Of a stretch of DNA of 64,000 nucleotides, positions 36,109 through 44,129 are shown in pieces (the first letter of the stretch is position 1; the number at the start of each line of letters is the position of its first letter). Source of the DNA: CAYTSA01 sp964440345 (GTDB taxonomy: Bacteria > Desulfobacterota > Desulfovibrionia > Desulfovibrionales > Desulfovibrionaceae). The position numbers and the translations under genes were made by a program. The stretch is from the NCBI GenBank assembly GCA_964440345.1, contig CAYTSA010000008.1, positions 1 through 64,000 on the forward strand. The letters run 5' to 3'. The notes under the pieces are model-generated. The model was not told the DNA's origin and did no database searches. It worked only from the letters and a program-made list of their open reading frames with translations.

Positions 36109-37309
36109 ATTCGTAAAACCCCGCACCCGACGCATCATGTTCTGCATCGACGCAGCCGGTTTCTGCGTCTGGACGCTGCTGCGGCTTTTCCAGCCCTGGA
36201 CCTGGTTCCGCTCCCGGAAAATACCTGAAAACCCCAAAAGACTGCTCCTCATCCGGGCAGACTACATTGGCGACGTTCTGCTGGCCACGCACACCTTCCG
36301 GGCCATCAGGCAGAGGTTTCCGCATACGGAAATAACTCTGCTCACCTCCACCAGGGGGGCGACCCTGGTGCAGGGCAATCCGTACATAGACCGCGTCATG
36401 GCCTGGGACCCTCCCTGGTTCTTCCCGGACAAGCGCAAGACGGCCTGGCCGGAATGCAAACGCATCATCAAGGAGCTGCAAGCATGCTCCTATGACCTGG
36501 GAGCTGACTTTCGCGGCGACCTGCGCAATATCGCCGTGCTGCTCGTTGCCGCGGGCGTGCGCTTCAGAGTCAGCTTTGCGGCGTCAGGGGGGTTTTACCT
36601 GCTCCACAAGGTTGTTCCCTACGCTAATGACCTGCACGAAGCCGCACACCACACCCGCGTGGCCCAGGCCCTGGGAGCCGACGTGCAGCTCCACGACTCT
36701 CCACAGGTGTATGTGGACCAGGAGGAACGCGCAGCTGTGGACAATTTTATGCAGCGCCACGGTCTGGAAGCCGGCAAGTGCGCGGTGATAGCCCCGGGCG
36801 CCCGCAAAAAAGTGCGGCTGTGGCCGCCAGAAAGATATGCAGAGCTTGGCAGACGGCTGCAAAAATCGTATGGCCTGCGGGTTATTCTGGCCGGCCCGCC
36901 TGAAGAAAGGCCCCTGCTGCAACATGTCGCAGACATGATGGGCGGAGAAGCGGCCTTTAGCTGCGACGGCGTGGCGGACCTGCGCCAGCTTTACGAACTG
37001 TTCACGCGCTGCCGCCTATACGTCGGCGTCAGCTCTGGCCCGGCCCACCTGGCTGCTGCGGCTGGAGTGCCGCAAGTTCTGCTTTTCGGGCCAGAACTGC
37101 AAAGCCAGTGGAAGCCGCTCGGCGTTGCACACCGCATCATCCAGCACCTTTTCCCATGCAAGCCGTGCACCCAAAACGACTGCCCCAGGCTGGAGGACAA
37201 CTGCATCAAGGCCATTCGCACGGACGAGGTTCTGGAGGCCGTGGACGAGCTGCTACGCGCCAGCAGCCCGCATGCTGAAACACATGGCGACTGCCATGAA
37301 ACTGCATAA
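36098..37309 (+). CDS. Glycosyltransferase family 9 (heptosyltransferase-like)
   Basis: A GT-B enzyme of about 403 residues, related to ADP-heptose LPS heptosyltransferases. RLLLIRADYIGDVLLATHTF opens the N-terminal domain; PGARKKVRLWPPERYAELG and VGVSSGPAHLAAAAGVPQVL in the C-terminal domain are the GT9 donor site. Near the end sits CKPCTQNDCPRLEDNC, the cysteine cluster common in heptosyltransferases. The start is uncertain: GTG 36098 overlaps the ligase stop and keeps the basic N-terminus seen in relatives, while ATG 36137 is an alternative. It may build the LPS core or the repeat unit. Confidence 0.9.
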   Translation: MHYKFVKPRTRRIMFCIDAAGFCVWTLLRLFQPWTWFRSRKIPENPKRLLLIRADYIGDVLLATHTFRAIRQRFPHTEITLLTSTRGATLVQGNPYIDRVMAWDPPWFFPDKRKTAWPECKRIIKELQACSYDLGADFRGDLRNIAVLLVAAGVRFRVSFAASGGFYLLHKVVPYANDLHEAAHHTRVAQALGADVQLHDSPQVYVDQEERAAVDNFMQRHGLEAGKCAVIAPGARKKVRLWPPERYAELGRRLQKSYGLRVILAGPPEERPLLQHVADMMGGEAAFSCDGVADLRQLYELFTRCRLYVGVSSGPAHLAAAAGVPQVLLFGPELQSQWKPLGVAHRIIQHLFPCKPCTQNDCPRLEDNCIKAIRTDEVLEAVDELLRASSPHAETHGDCHETA

Positions 37310-37412
37310 ACTGCCGGCGTATTCACGCATATTCACGCATTGGAAACTGCTCGGCTCCGGTCGCGTTCCCTACCCGCCGGAACATATTTCCATAGAGGCG
37401 ACAAACGCGTGC
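37296..37412 (+). pseudogene. Truncated radical SAM gene, N-terminal 39 codons only
   Basis: The frame from ATG 37296 reads as the start of a radical SAM (SPASM-type) protein: a basic leader MKLHKLPAYSRIF, then VPYPPEHISIEATNAC, which is normally followed by NLRCPFC or similar. Directly after the first cluster cysteine (37410-37412) the similarity stops, and the frame runs antisense through the sulfotransferase gene. The missing sequence would be more than 250 codons. It overlaps the end of the GT9 gene by 14 bases, as an operon gene would. I read this as a deletion or replacement remnant. Confidence 0.7.
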
Positions 37413-37450
37413 AGGGAGCTTTCGGAGGGGCTGAAGACTCGCTTTGCCCC

Positions 37451-38020
37451 TCAGGCTTTTTCCCGGTGCAGAGCCGGGTCTACAACAATGGACATGGCCT
37501 CAGTGTCCAACTTTTTAGACAAAAAACCCTGGACTTTTTGCGCCCATTCTGTGGGATTCGCCAGGCACTGGCGATAATCCACATACAGCACGTCCATGTT
37601 CCGCCTTTTTGTCAGCCACTCCTTCACCCTGGCCAGGTGGCTGGAAAAAAACACCTCCATGTCTGCGTCAGAAAGGTCGTCTCCCTTGCCCATGCGGCGC
37701 ATCATGGCCTGCTGCGAGGCCAGCACTTCCGCGATGGGCCGCAGCATGAAGACCACCTTGCACGGCGTATTCTCCGGCATATGCTGCAGCATCGGAGAGA
37801 CCACCTTGACCACACGGCCCTCGCACTCCGCCAGCCAGCTGTTGTCCTCGCGCAAAGATTTCACCTTATCCAACTCGTAGTACCCCTTGGGGTTGCTTGC
37901 GTCAGCGGCTCGCTTCCCGTCGGCCGCTATATCCAGCCCGCCGGCGGCAAGCATCTGCATCATCATGGACGTGCCGGAACGCGGCAGGCCAGAAACAACA
38001 ATTATAGGCTGTTGCGTCAT
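37451..38020 (-). CDS. Sulfotransferase family protein
   Basis: A 189-residue cytosolic protein. The PAPS-binding loop VVSGLPRSGTSMMMQML is at the N-terminus, and VVFMLRPIAEVLASQ carries the second nucleotide-contact region. This points to transfer of sulfate from PAPS to a carbohydrate, or a related P-loop activity. It is shorter than most sulfotransferases. I chose ATG 38020, with AAAGGA upstream and an ATGA overlap with the DUF362 gene. It is transcribed against the flanking plus-strand genes, and its 3' end abuts the broken radical SAM remnant. Confidence 0.82.
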   Translation of the reverse strand: MTQQPIIVVSGLPRSGTSMMMQMLAAGGLDIAADGKRAADASNPKGYYELDKVKSLREDNSWLAECEGRVVKVVSPMLQHMPENTPCKVVFMLRPIAEVLASQQAMMRRMGKGDDLSDADMEVFFSSHLARVKEWLTKRRNMDVLYVDYRQCLANPTEWAQKVQGFLSKKLDTEAMSIVVDPALHREKA

Positions 38021-39357
38021 GTTTGTGTCCTTTTGGATGAATGTGCCTGCGCGCATTCGCGTATGCAGTGAGCGTAGCGCCGCTGGTTCTCTTCCAAAAA
38101 ACCCAGGTTGCCGTCATGCGCCACCGCTTGCTGCGGGCAAGCCAGAAAACAATAAAAACAGTCAATGCACTCGCTGCAGGCGGCCCCGCTTTCGCCCACA
38201 GGCGGCAGGTCTCGGGCTGGGTCCAGGCCCGCGGGGCAGTAGTCTTTGCACACGCCGCAGCCGTTGCACGCGTCCCTGTCCACCCGCAACCGGCCCAGGT
38301 CTGGCTCCTGTCCCAAAAAAACGTCCTGACGCAACTGCAACAGACACAGCAACTTTCCGAACCACCCAGTGTCGCACAGATATTTGAACAACTGGGTGTT
38401 GCGTACGGCCAGAAACACTTTTTGCCGGCCCGGGCTGTGGATGAACGAGGCCAGCGCGTTGGCCCGGGGCGGTTCAAACTGTCTGGCCCAGGCGGCAAGG
38501 TCCAGACTGTCCACTTCGGCCATCATGTTTGAAGTCAGCATTCCCATGCGCGTGGCCAGGGCCAGTGGGCTCACCTGCTCCAGAGAAAAGCCGGCCAGCT
38601 TCAAACACAGGTAATCCAGCACAAATGGGTCCGTCCCGGCGGCGACCAGGTCGAGCGGCACGGGCCGGCCCCGGGTGGGGCCCAATCCCTCCATGGCCGC
38701 CAGCCCGTCCACTATGTGCAGATGCGGCTGCAGCTGCTGGTTCAGTTTCAGTATATTCAGGGCCAGGTTGTCGTGGACCTTTTTTTTGCTCTCCTGGCCG
38801 ACCAGGCAACCGATGAGATTTTTCAAGCACACGGACATGCCGGTTTCCATATGCGTCTTGATCACCGGCAGATTGATCAAACAAGCAGCCTCGGCGGCTT
38901 CCCTCGCCACGCTGGCCTGCAGCCCACGGTCAAACTCCACCAGACTCGTTTCGGAATAGTTCAGATCAATAACCGGAACTCCATAGCGTTGAGCCAGACG
39001 CCGAACGCCCAGCAGCGAGATGACGTCTATCTTGTGCCGGTAAAAACCGCTGTTGGTTCCTTCGCCAATGGTCACGTTGGCGTAGCCGGCGTCCTTGAGG
39101 ACGGCTAGCACAGCAGCCAGCAGCCGCAAATCTGTGGTGTTGCCGGTCAGAGCCGTCATGTTTGCGTTCAGGTTCGGCTTCAGCAGCACAGGGGCCTGCT
39201 TGTCCTGCGGCAATGCACCGGCAAACCGGGAGCATATTGCTTCCACAGCCTGACAGGCGGAATCCAGAGAGCGGACCTTGCGCAGCAAAAAGCCCGCGCT
39301 ATCCGGGAAGGGGGGGGCGGCGCCAGAGCCCCTGGAGCCGGTATTCTGTATGGGCAT
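38017..39357 (-). CDS. DUF362 protein with C-terminal two-cluster ferredoxin domain
   Basis: About 446 residues. The DUF362 domain (VLLKPNLNANM; VITHM-like site IKTHMETGMSVCLKNLIGC; GTDPFVLDYLCLKLAG) is followed at about 355-420 by two 4Fe-4S motifs, CNGCGVCKDYC and CSECIDCFYCFLACP. Function of DUF362 is unknown; the iron-sulfur tail implies electron transfer. It is coupled to the sulfotransferase by a four-base overlap. The start is uncertain: ATG 39357 lacks a good ribosome site, and an in-frame TTG lies 39 bases upstream. Divergent from the export lipoprotein gene. Confidence 0.85.
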   Translation of the reverse strand: MPIQNTGSRGSGAAPPFPDSAGFLLRKVRSLDSACQAVEAICSRFAGALPQDKQAPVLLKPNLNANMTALTGNTTDLRLLAAVLAVLKDAGYANVTIGEGTNSGFYRHKIDVISLLGVRRLAQRYGVPVIDLNYSETSLVEFDRGLQASVAREAAEAACLINLPVIKTHMETGMSVCLKNLIGCLVGQESKKKVHDNLALNILKLNQQLQPHLHIVDGLAAMEGLGPTRGRPVPLDLVAAGTDPFVLDYLCLKLAGFSLEQVSPLALATRMGMLTSNMMAEVDSLDLAAWARQFEPPRANALASFIHSPGRQKVFLAVRNTQLFKYLCDTGWFGKLLCLLQLRQDVFLGQEPDLGRLRVDRDACNGCGVCKDYCPAGLDPARDLPPVGESGAACSECIDCFYCFLACPQQAVAHDGNLGFLEENQRRYAHCIRECAQAHSSKRTQT

Positions 39358-39490
39358 GATGACGGTAAAGTGACCATGAAGCCGGGAAAAAAGCAAGGAC
39401 TTGGAAATTGACCTGCGCCCGCGCCAGTGACAAGCACGCAGAGCCGTGGTATATACGCTGCTACACGCGCTGCATATTCAGGTACGCTCC

Positions 39491-40282
39491 ATGTTCAGGA
39501 CACATACTTTATTGACGACAATCCTCCGGCTTATGACGGCGTTATTTCTGGCCGTTGCATTGCTCGCTTGTGCTGTGTCGTGCTCCCGCACTCAATACCC
39601 GGCTGTTGACTACGCCGACGCGCCAGCTCCAGACCAGGGACCACTGGTGCTTGGTCCGGGCGACGAGGTGCGCATCAGCGTATGGCGCCACGACGACATG
39701 AGCCACAGCCCTACTCTGGACATGACCGGCCGTATCTATCTGCCGCTGGTTGGCGAGATCAAAGCCGGCGGCATGACCCCGGACGACCTGCGGGAGCATG
39801 TCGCCACGAAACTCTCCGCCTATGTGAAAAACCCCCATGTCACGGTCAGCGTGTCCAGCGTGAGCAGCATGCGGGTGCACGTGCTGGGGGAAGTGGAAAA
39901 CCCCGGGACAATAGCCATGAAACGCCGGCTGACACTGTGGGACGCTTTGGCCAGCGTCGGCGGGTTGAACACTTACGCAAACGAAGAGCGCGTGCTGCTC
40001 ATCCGCCATGATGCTGAAAAAGCCCAGGTTATGGCCCTGAGCGCCAGCCTGCCGGATGCACCGGACGGCGACATGCCGTCCACCCGCTTCTGGCTGCAAA
40101 ACAACGACATCATCTACGTAACCCCAACCAGATTGGGAGAGGTAGAGCGGTTTATGACTAAGCTCAACGCTTCCATGGCGCCCTTTCTCACCGTCGGTCG
40201 CGCCACGCTGCTGTATCCGGACATAAAATCCATCATCGAAACTGGTGAGAGGTCTACTGAAGCCAGCATCATTGTTGACTGA
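39491..40282 (+). CDS. Polysaccharide export lipoprotein (Wza/KpsD family)
   Basis: A 263-residue outer-membrane secretin-like exporter subunit. The signal peptide ends at a lipobox (LLAC, or alternatively AVSC a few residues on). The polysaccharide export domain (LVLGPGDEVRISVWRHDDM) and a SLBB domain (MRVHVLGEVENPGTIAM) follow. I chose ATG 39491; a frame starting 45 bases earlier lengthens the leader without benefit. With the Wzz-type protein it should form the export channel. Note that it is separated from the other export genes by the minus-strand module 37451-39357. Confidence 0.9.
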   Translation: MFRTHTLLTTILRLMTALFLAVALLACAVSCSRTQYPAVDYADAPAPDQGPLVLGPGDEVRISVWRHDDMSHSPTLDMTGRIYLPLVGEIKAGGMTPDDLREHVATKLSAYVKNPHVTVSVSSVSSMRVHVLGEVENPGTIAMKRRLTLWDALASVGGLNTYANEERVLLIRHDAEKAQVMALSASLPDAPDGDMPSTRFWLQNNDIIYVTPTRLGEVERFMTKLNASMAPFLTVGRATLLYPDIKSIIETGERSTEASIIVD

Positions 40283-40320
40283 AGTTTGCGCCTTCGCCAT
40301 GCCTACCGGGAGAACCATCC

Positions 40321-41790
40321 ATGCACGTGGTGGCGCTGAACGCGCCGTATTTTGACAAATTTTCCCGGCCCCAGCGCAGCCCGGCCGTTACCAAAAGCGG
40401 GACCATCTATTTCCCCATCTGGCTGGCCTTTGCCGTGGCCGTGCTGGAACAAGCCGGCTACGACGTGTCCTTCATCGACGCGCCAGCCAGAGGATATGAC
40501 CTGGAGGAGACCTTGCGCCAAGTCACAGCGGTCAAGCCTGGCCTGGTTGTCATGGACACCACCACGCCCAGCGTGGACAACGACGGCGCTGTGGCCCAAG
40601 CCATAAAAGAAGCGCTGCCTGACACTGTCATCATCTTTGTGGGCGTTCACAGCTCAGCCCTGCCGGAAGACACCTTGCGCCGATGTCCGGCGGTGGACGC
40701 AGCAGCCGTGCGCGAATACGAACACACTGTGCGGGACCTGGCCGCGGCGATTGAAGCCGCGGGGGGACTGCCCGAAACTGGCGTCCTGCGCACGGTCGAG
40801 GGGATAGCGTTTCGCCACGCCGACAACATCGAACGAACGCCGGACCGGGAATTCATCGAGAACCTGGACGAGCTGCCCTGGGTAAGCCCGGTGTACAAAA
40901 AACACTTAGACATCCGCGACTATTTCAACCCCAACGCCCGCTACCCCATGGTCACGCTCATCACCAGCCGGGGCTGCCCTTTTCGCTGCAGCTTCTGCGT
41001 CTACCCCCAGACCATGAGCGGCCGGCGCTACCGGTTCCGATCCATCGCCGACGTTGTGGACGAAATGGCCTGGGTCAAAGAGCAGTTCCCGGAGGCCAAA
41101 TCCATTTTCTTTGAAGACGACACCCTGACCGCGGACAAGAAGCGCTGCCAGGAGTTCAGCCGGGCCGTCATAGACCTCAACCTGGGTCTGAGCTGGACTG
41201 CCAATTCGCGCATAGACCTGGACTACGAAACCATGGCCCTGATGCGCAAGGCCGGCTGCCGCATGCTCTGCGTGGGCTTTGAAAGCGGCGACCCGGAAGC
41301 GCTGAAGGCCATGCGCAAGGGCGTCAAGCGCGAGCGCATGCTGGAGTTCATGCGCGACGCCCGCAAAGCCGGCGTCCTCATCCACGGCTGTTTCATTTTC
41401 GGCTTTCCCGGCGAGACTGCAGAATCCATCCGCCGGACCATAGACTTCGCCATGGAGCTGGGTCCAGACACCGTGCAGTTCTATCCCATCATGGTCTACC
41501 CCGGCACAGAAGCCTACGACGACTACCTCCAGCGCGGCTGGGTGACCGTGAACGATTTCAGCCGCTGGCTGACTCCGGACGGGCTGCACAACTGCGTAGT
41601 GCGCAACGAGAACCTGACCGGCGAGGAGCTGGTCCGGCTGTGCGACGAGGCCCGGCGGAAATTCTACCTGCGGCCAGGGTACATGGCTTACAAGCTGCGG
41701 CAAGTAATCACCCAGCCCCAAGAATGGAGCCGCACGGCCAAGGCGGCGCGAACTTTTTTCAAACACCTGATTCTCGGATCCCGGGTATGA
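40321..41790 (+). CDS. B12-binding-type radical SAM protein
   Basis: 489 residues. The N-terminal cobalamin-binding-like fold (about 1-150) is followed by the radical SAM core with C219, C223 and C226 in RGCPFRCSFCVYP. The strand motifs SIFFEDDTLTAD and CVGFESGDPEALKAMRKG are typical of the large methyltransferase/cyclase-like class. HGCFIFGFPGETAES is the late conserved turn. It overlaps the GT2 gene by four bases (ATGA), so they are one unit with the export lipoprotein. The substrate is probably a sugar or lipid part of the surface polymer; unproven. Confidence 0.91.
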   Translation: MHVVALNAPYFDKFSRPQRSPAVTKSGTIYFPIWLAFAVAVLEQAGYDVSFIDAPARGYDLEETLRQVTAVKPGLVVMDTTTPSVDNDGAVAQAIKEALPDTVIIFVGVHSSALPEDTLRRCPAVDAAAVREYEHTVRDLAAAIEAAGGLPETGVLRTVEGIAFRHADNIERTPDREFIENLDELPWVSPVYKKHLDIRDYFNPNARYPMVTLITSRGCPFRCSFCVYPQTMSGRRYRFRSIADVVDEMAWVKEQFPEAKSIFFEDDTLTADKKRCQEFSRAVIDLNLGLSWTANSRIDLDYETMALMRKAGCRMLCVGFESGDPEALKAMRKGVKRERMLEFMRDARKAGVLIHGCFIFGFPGETAESIRRTIDFAMELGPDTVQFYPIMVYPGTEAYDDYLQRGWVTVNDFSRWLTPDGLHNCVVRNENLTGEELVRLCDEARRKFYLRPGYMAYKLRQVITQPQEWSRTAKAARTFFKHLILGSRV

Positions 41791-42602
41791 ACGCGGCAGA
41801 GGGCCGGCTGCAATGCTCCGTTATTGTTCCGGCGTACAACGCCGCGGCCACGCTGGACTTGTGCCTGCGTTCCCTGACCTGCCAGACCTTTTGTCGTTCG
41901 GCGTATGAAATCATTGTCGTGGACGACGGCTCCGCGGACAACACCGCGGCCATAGCCGAAAACCACGACGTCCGGCTCGTCCAGCAGCCCAATAGGGGCC
42001 CGGCTGCAGCCCGCAACCGCGGCGCCCAGGAAGCCCGGGGCGAGATCATCGTCTTCACGGACGCAGACTGCGAGGCGGAAAAAGATTTTCTGGAAAAACT
42101 GCTGGCCCCCTTTGCAGACCCGGGAGTGAGCGGCGCGCAAGGGGCTTATCTGACCCGGCAAACTTCACTGACCGCCCGTTTCGCCCAGGTGGAGTTTGAG
42201 GACCGCTACGCGCTCATGGCCAGGTATGACTCCATAGACCTGGCCGCCACCTACGCTGCGGCTTTTCGCCGGGAGCTGTTCCTGGCCATGTCTGGCTTTG
42301 ACGCGTCCTTTCCCGTGGCTAACAACGAAGACACCGAGTTCTCCTACCGGCTGTGCAACGCCGGCTGCACACTGGTTTTTGCGCCAGACGCGTACGTCTA
42401 CCATCAGCACCCGGAGACCCTGCGCCGCTACCTGCGCACCAAGTACTGGCGCGCCTACTGGCGCATGGTGGTATACCGCAAATACCCGGAAAAAGCGGTC
42501 AGGGACCGCTACACCTCCACGCCAGTCAAGCTCCAGACCATGTTCATGCTGCTTTTGGCCGCCGACCCTGCTGGCAGCCTTGTTTTTGTGGATAGCCACT
42601 GA
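41787..42602 (+). CDS. Family 2 glycosyltransferase, C-terminus lost by frameshift
   Basis: A GT-A enzyme of 271 residues as read. VIVPAYNAAATLDLCLRSL and IIVVDDGSADNTA open the fold, IIVFTDADCEAEKDFL is the metal site, and NNEDTEFSYRLCNAG the acceptor-side ED motif, so the catalytic domain is complete. At about 42558 the frame leaves an expected membrane-helix tail: the next frame continues PPTLLAALFLWIATEVSGYA to 42792. A one-base insertion near 42550-42565 would explain it. The protein as read ends SLVFVDSH and may still be active in catalysis but not anchored normally. Confidence 0.85.
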   Translation: MNAAEGRLQCSVIVPAYNAAATLDLCLRSLTCQTFCRSAYEIIVVDDGSADNTAAIAENHDVRLVQQPNRGPAAARNRGAQEARGEIIVFTDADCEAEKDFLEKLLAPFADPGVSGAQGAYLTRQTSLTARFAQVEFEDRYALMARYDSIDLAATYAAAFRRELFLAMSGFDASFPVANNEDTEFSYRLCNAGCTLVFAPDAYVYHQHPETLRRYLRTKYWRAYWRMVVYRKYPEKAVRDRYTSTPVKLQTMFMLLLAADPAGSLVFVDSH

Positions 42603-42792
42603 AGTATCGGGATACGCGCTCATCCGCAGAGCCTGGAAACAGTCCAAGATGCTGGGCCTGGCTGCGCCGGACATCATCCTGCTGCGCGGGCTCGTCTTTG
42701 CCGCCGGCTCGCTGCACGGACTGGCGGCCTGTGTGCTGGGCATAACCGAGGGCGCTCGCGCATTTTCGCGTAGAGACAACGCTCGCTCCTGA
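42559..42792 (+). pseudogene. Out-of-frame C-terminal tail of the GT2 gene
   Basis: Reads in the +1 frame as a hydrophobic helix (TLLAALFLWIATEVSGYALI), a basic loop (RRAWKQSKML) and a second hydrophobic stretch (LLRGLVFAAGSLHGLAACVL), the normal ending of membrane-anchored GT2 enzymes. It has no start of its own. Its last dozen codons and stop come from repeat C (42758 on), so the original end may have been replaced. Confidence 0.65.
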
Positions 42793-42861
42793 AACAATGT
42801 ATACTTGTTTCAGGAAAATGCATAAGAGCATCTAAACATTTCAATGGTAAAATGCTCTAAA
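42758..42861 (+). repeat. Repeat family C, copy 1
   Basis: Begins GCGCATTTTCGCGTAGAGAC and shares ACAACGCTCGCTCCTG with copies at 54680 and 58364. It holds two hairpins: CCTGAAACA / TGTTTCAGG (42788-42814, perfect nine-base stem) and AGAGCAT / ATGCTCT (42825-42858). It lies between convergent genes, where such hairpins could end transcription. Confidence 0.8.
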
Positions 42862-42890
42862 ATGCGCCCAGTGACGGCCTTAGGCCAGGC

Positions 42891-44129
42891 TCAATCCACG
42901 CAGGAATCCTGCTCTCTGGCTTTTTTGTATTCCAGATAGAAATCAAGAATGTGCGGCGGGCAACCCGGTATGAACTTGCCCACACGGCCGTACTGCCGGT
43001 AGTCGTGCACCAACTCCGCGGCGCAGTTGCCAAAGCACCACAGCTGGCCCTCTTTCTGGCGCAGGTTTTGCCGGTCTGGCATGGGCTTGCCCACGTATAC
43101 GTTTTCCACAGCGCGGTCAGCAAAAAGCCCTTCAATGTGCAGTTTGTCCAGAGCGTGGCGCAGGGCGGAAAGGCAGCCAAAACAAGCGCCCCCCTCGACA
43201 ACACGCACCTGGGGATACGCAGCGATGGAACTGATGACCGGCCGGCGAAACGGCCGGCGAACCTCTTCTATGCCTGCCCCGCTCACCTGAATCTCACCCT
43301 CCGCCATGGCCCCCAGTCCTTCAGCGTGAGCCATGCGCAGCATGGTCACCTCAAACGGGTCCACAGACATAACCCGGGCCGCTGTCCCGTCCACCGCCAG
43401 CACGTCCCTGCCGGCAATGATGGTGTTCATATCGTCCACCACCGCCCCGGAAAGCGGCGCCTGCCCCTGCACGGCCATTATACCGTCCAGTATAGTCAGG
43501 TCCGGCTTGACCACCCGCAGTATGTCCACCAGCTTGATGTTAATGTCATTTCGATGGAAGGACATCCGGTCCTCGTCCAGAATGAGCCCATACTGGTTCT
43601 TCACGCCCAGGGTCAGCAGGGTGTGCATGTGCGTCTTCATCTTGGGCAGGTTGATGTACACGTCTGCGTCTACCAGGCACTTGGGCACGGTGACCGGGTC
43701 GTAGAGCACGGCATTGGGATTCTTCAGGGCAACCCGAGGCTCGCCGTCAAAAAAGCGTATGGTCGCGCCGGCGGCCTCAAGCCGCTCCCGAACCTGTTCG
43801 GTCTGGGCCAAAGCCTTTTTCAGGGGCAGGCCCCAGCCCGGGTTGTCGCCTATCCAGACCTTTTGGGCGCCAGCGTCGCGCAGCAGCTGCACCAGGGCGA
43901 TAATCACCCGCTCGTCGGTAACGATGGCGTAAGGGTTGTGCGCGCTGGGCCGTACGTAGTTGGGCTTAATAAGCACGGTCATGCCGCTCACCAGCCGTTG
44001 CAGGTCCACAGCCAACGCCACAGCGTCCGCCATCAGGTTGCGGATGACAGAAAGTGACTTTTCCGAGTATTCGCCGGGTTTTTCCGGCACGCGCCCGGCC
44101 TTTAACAGGCCGACGACAGCTTTTTCCAC
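42891..44129 (-). CDS. DUF362 protein with cysteine-rich C-terminal part
   Basis: 412 residues. The DUF362 domain shows VLIKPNYVRPSAHNPYA, WIGDNPGWGLPL, NLPKMKTHMHTLLTLGVKNQ and AVDGTAARVM. The C-terminal 110 residues lack a classical ferredoxin but carry CFGCLSALRHAL, WCFGNCAAELV and FIPGCPPHI, so five cysteines could hold an iron-sulfur cluster or metal. The function is unknown. Its start lies 28 bases inside the end of the AMP-ligase gene, so it is the last gene of a three-gene minus-strand unit. It is different in its tail from the DUF362 protein at 38017. Confidence 0.85.
   Translation of the reverse strand: MEKAVVGLLKAGRVPEKPGEYSEKSLSVIRNLMADAVALAVDLQRLVSGMTVLIKPNYVRPSAHNPYAIVTDERVIIALVQLLRDAGAQKVWIGDNPGWGLPLKKALAQTEQVRERLEAAGATIRFFDGEPRVALKNPNAVLYDPVTVPKCLVDADVYINLPKMKTHMHTLLTLGVKNQYGLILDEDRMSFHRNDINIKLVDILRVVKPDLTILDGIMAVQGQAPLSGAVVDDMNTIIAGRDVLAVDGTAARVMSVDPFEVTMLRMAHAEGLGAMAEGEIQVSGAGIEEVRRPFRRPVISSIAAYPQVRVVEGGACFGCLSALRHALDKLHIEGLFADRAVENVYVGKPMPDRQNLRQKEGQLWCFGNCAAELVHDYRQYGRVGKFIPGCPPHILDFYLEYKKAREQDSCVD

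Noticed and set aside
37157..37203. Four-cysteine cluster at the end of the GT9 protein, considered as a novel metal site
   Set aside because: CKPC and nearby cysteines are common in heptosyltransferase-like enzymes, so it is normal for the family.
37125..37577. The full 150-codon frame containing the radical SAM remnant
   Set aside because: Only 37296-37412 has homology-like content; the first part is out of frame with the GT9 gene and the last part is antisense to the sulfotransferase gene.
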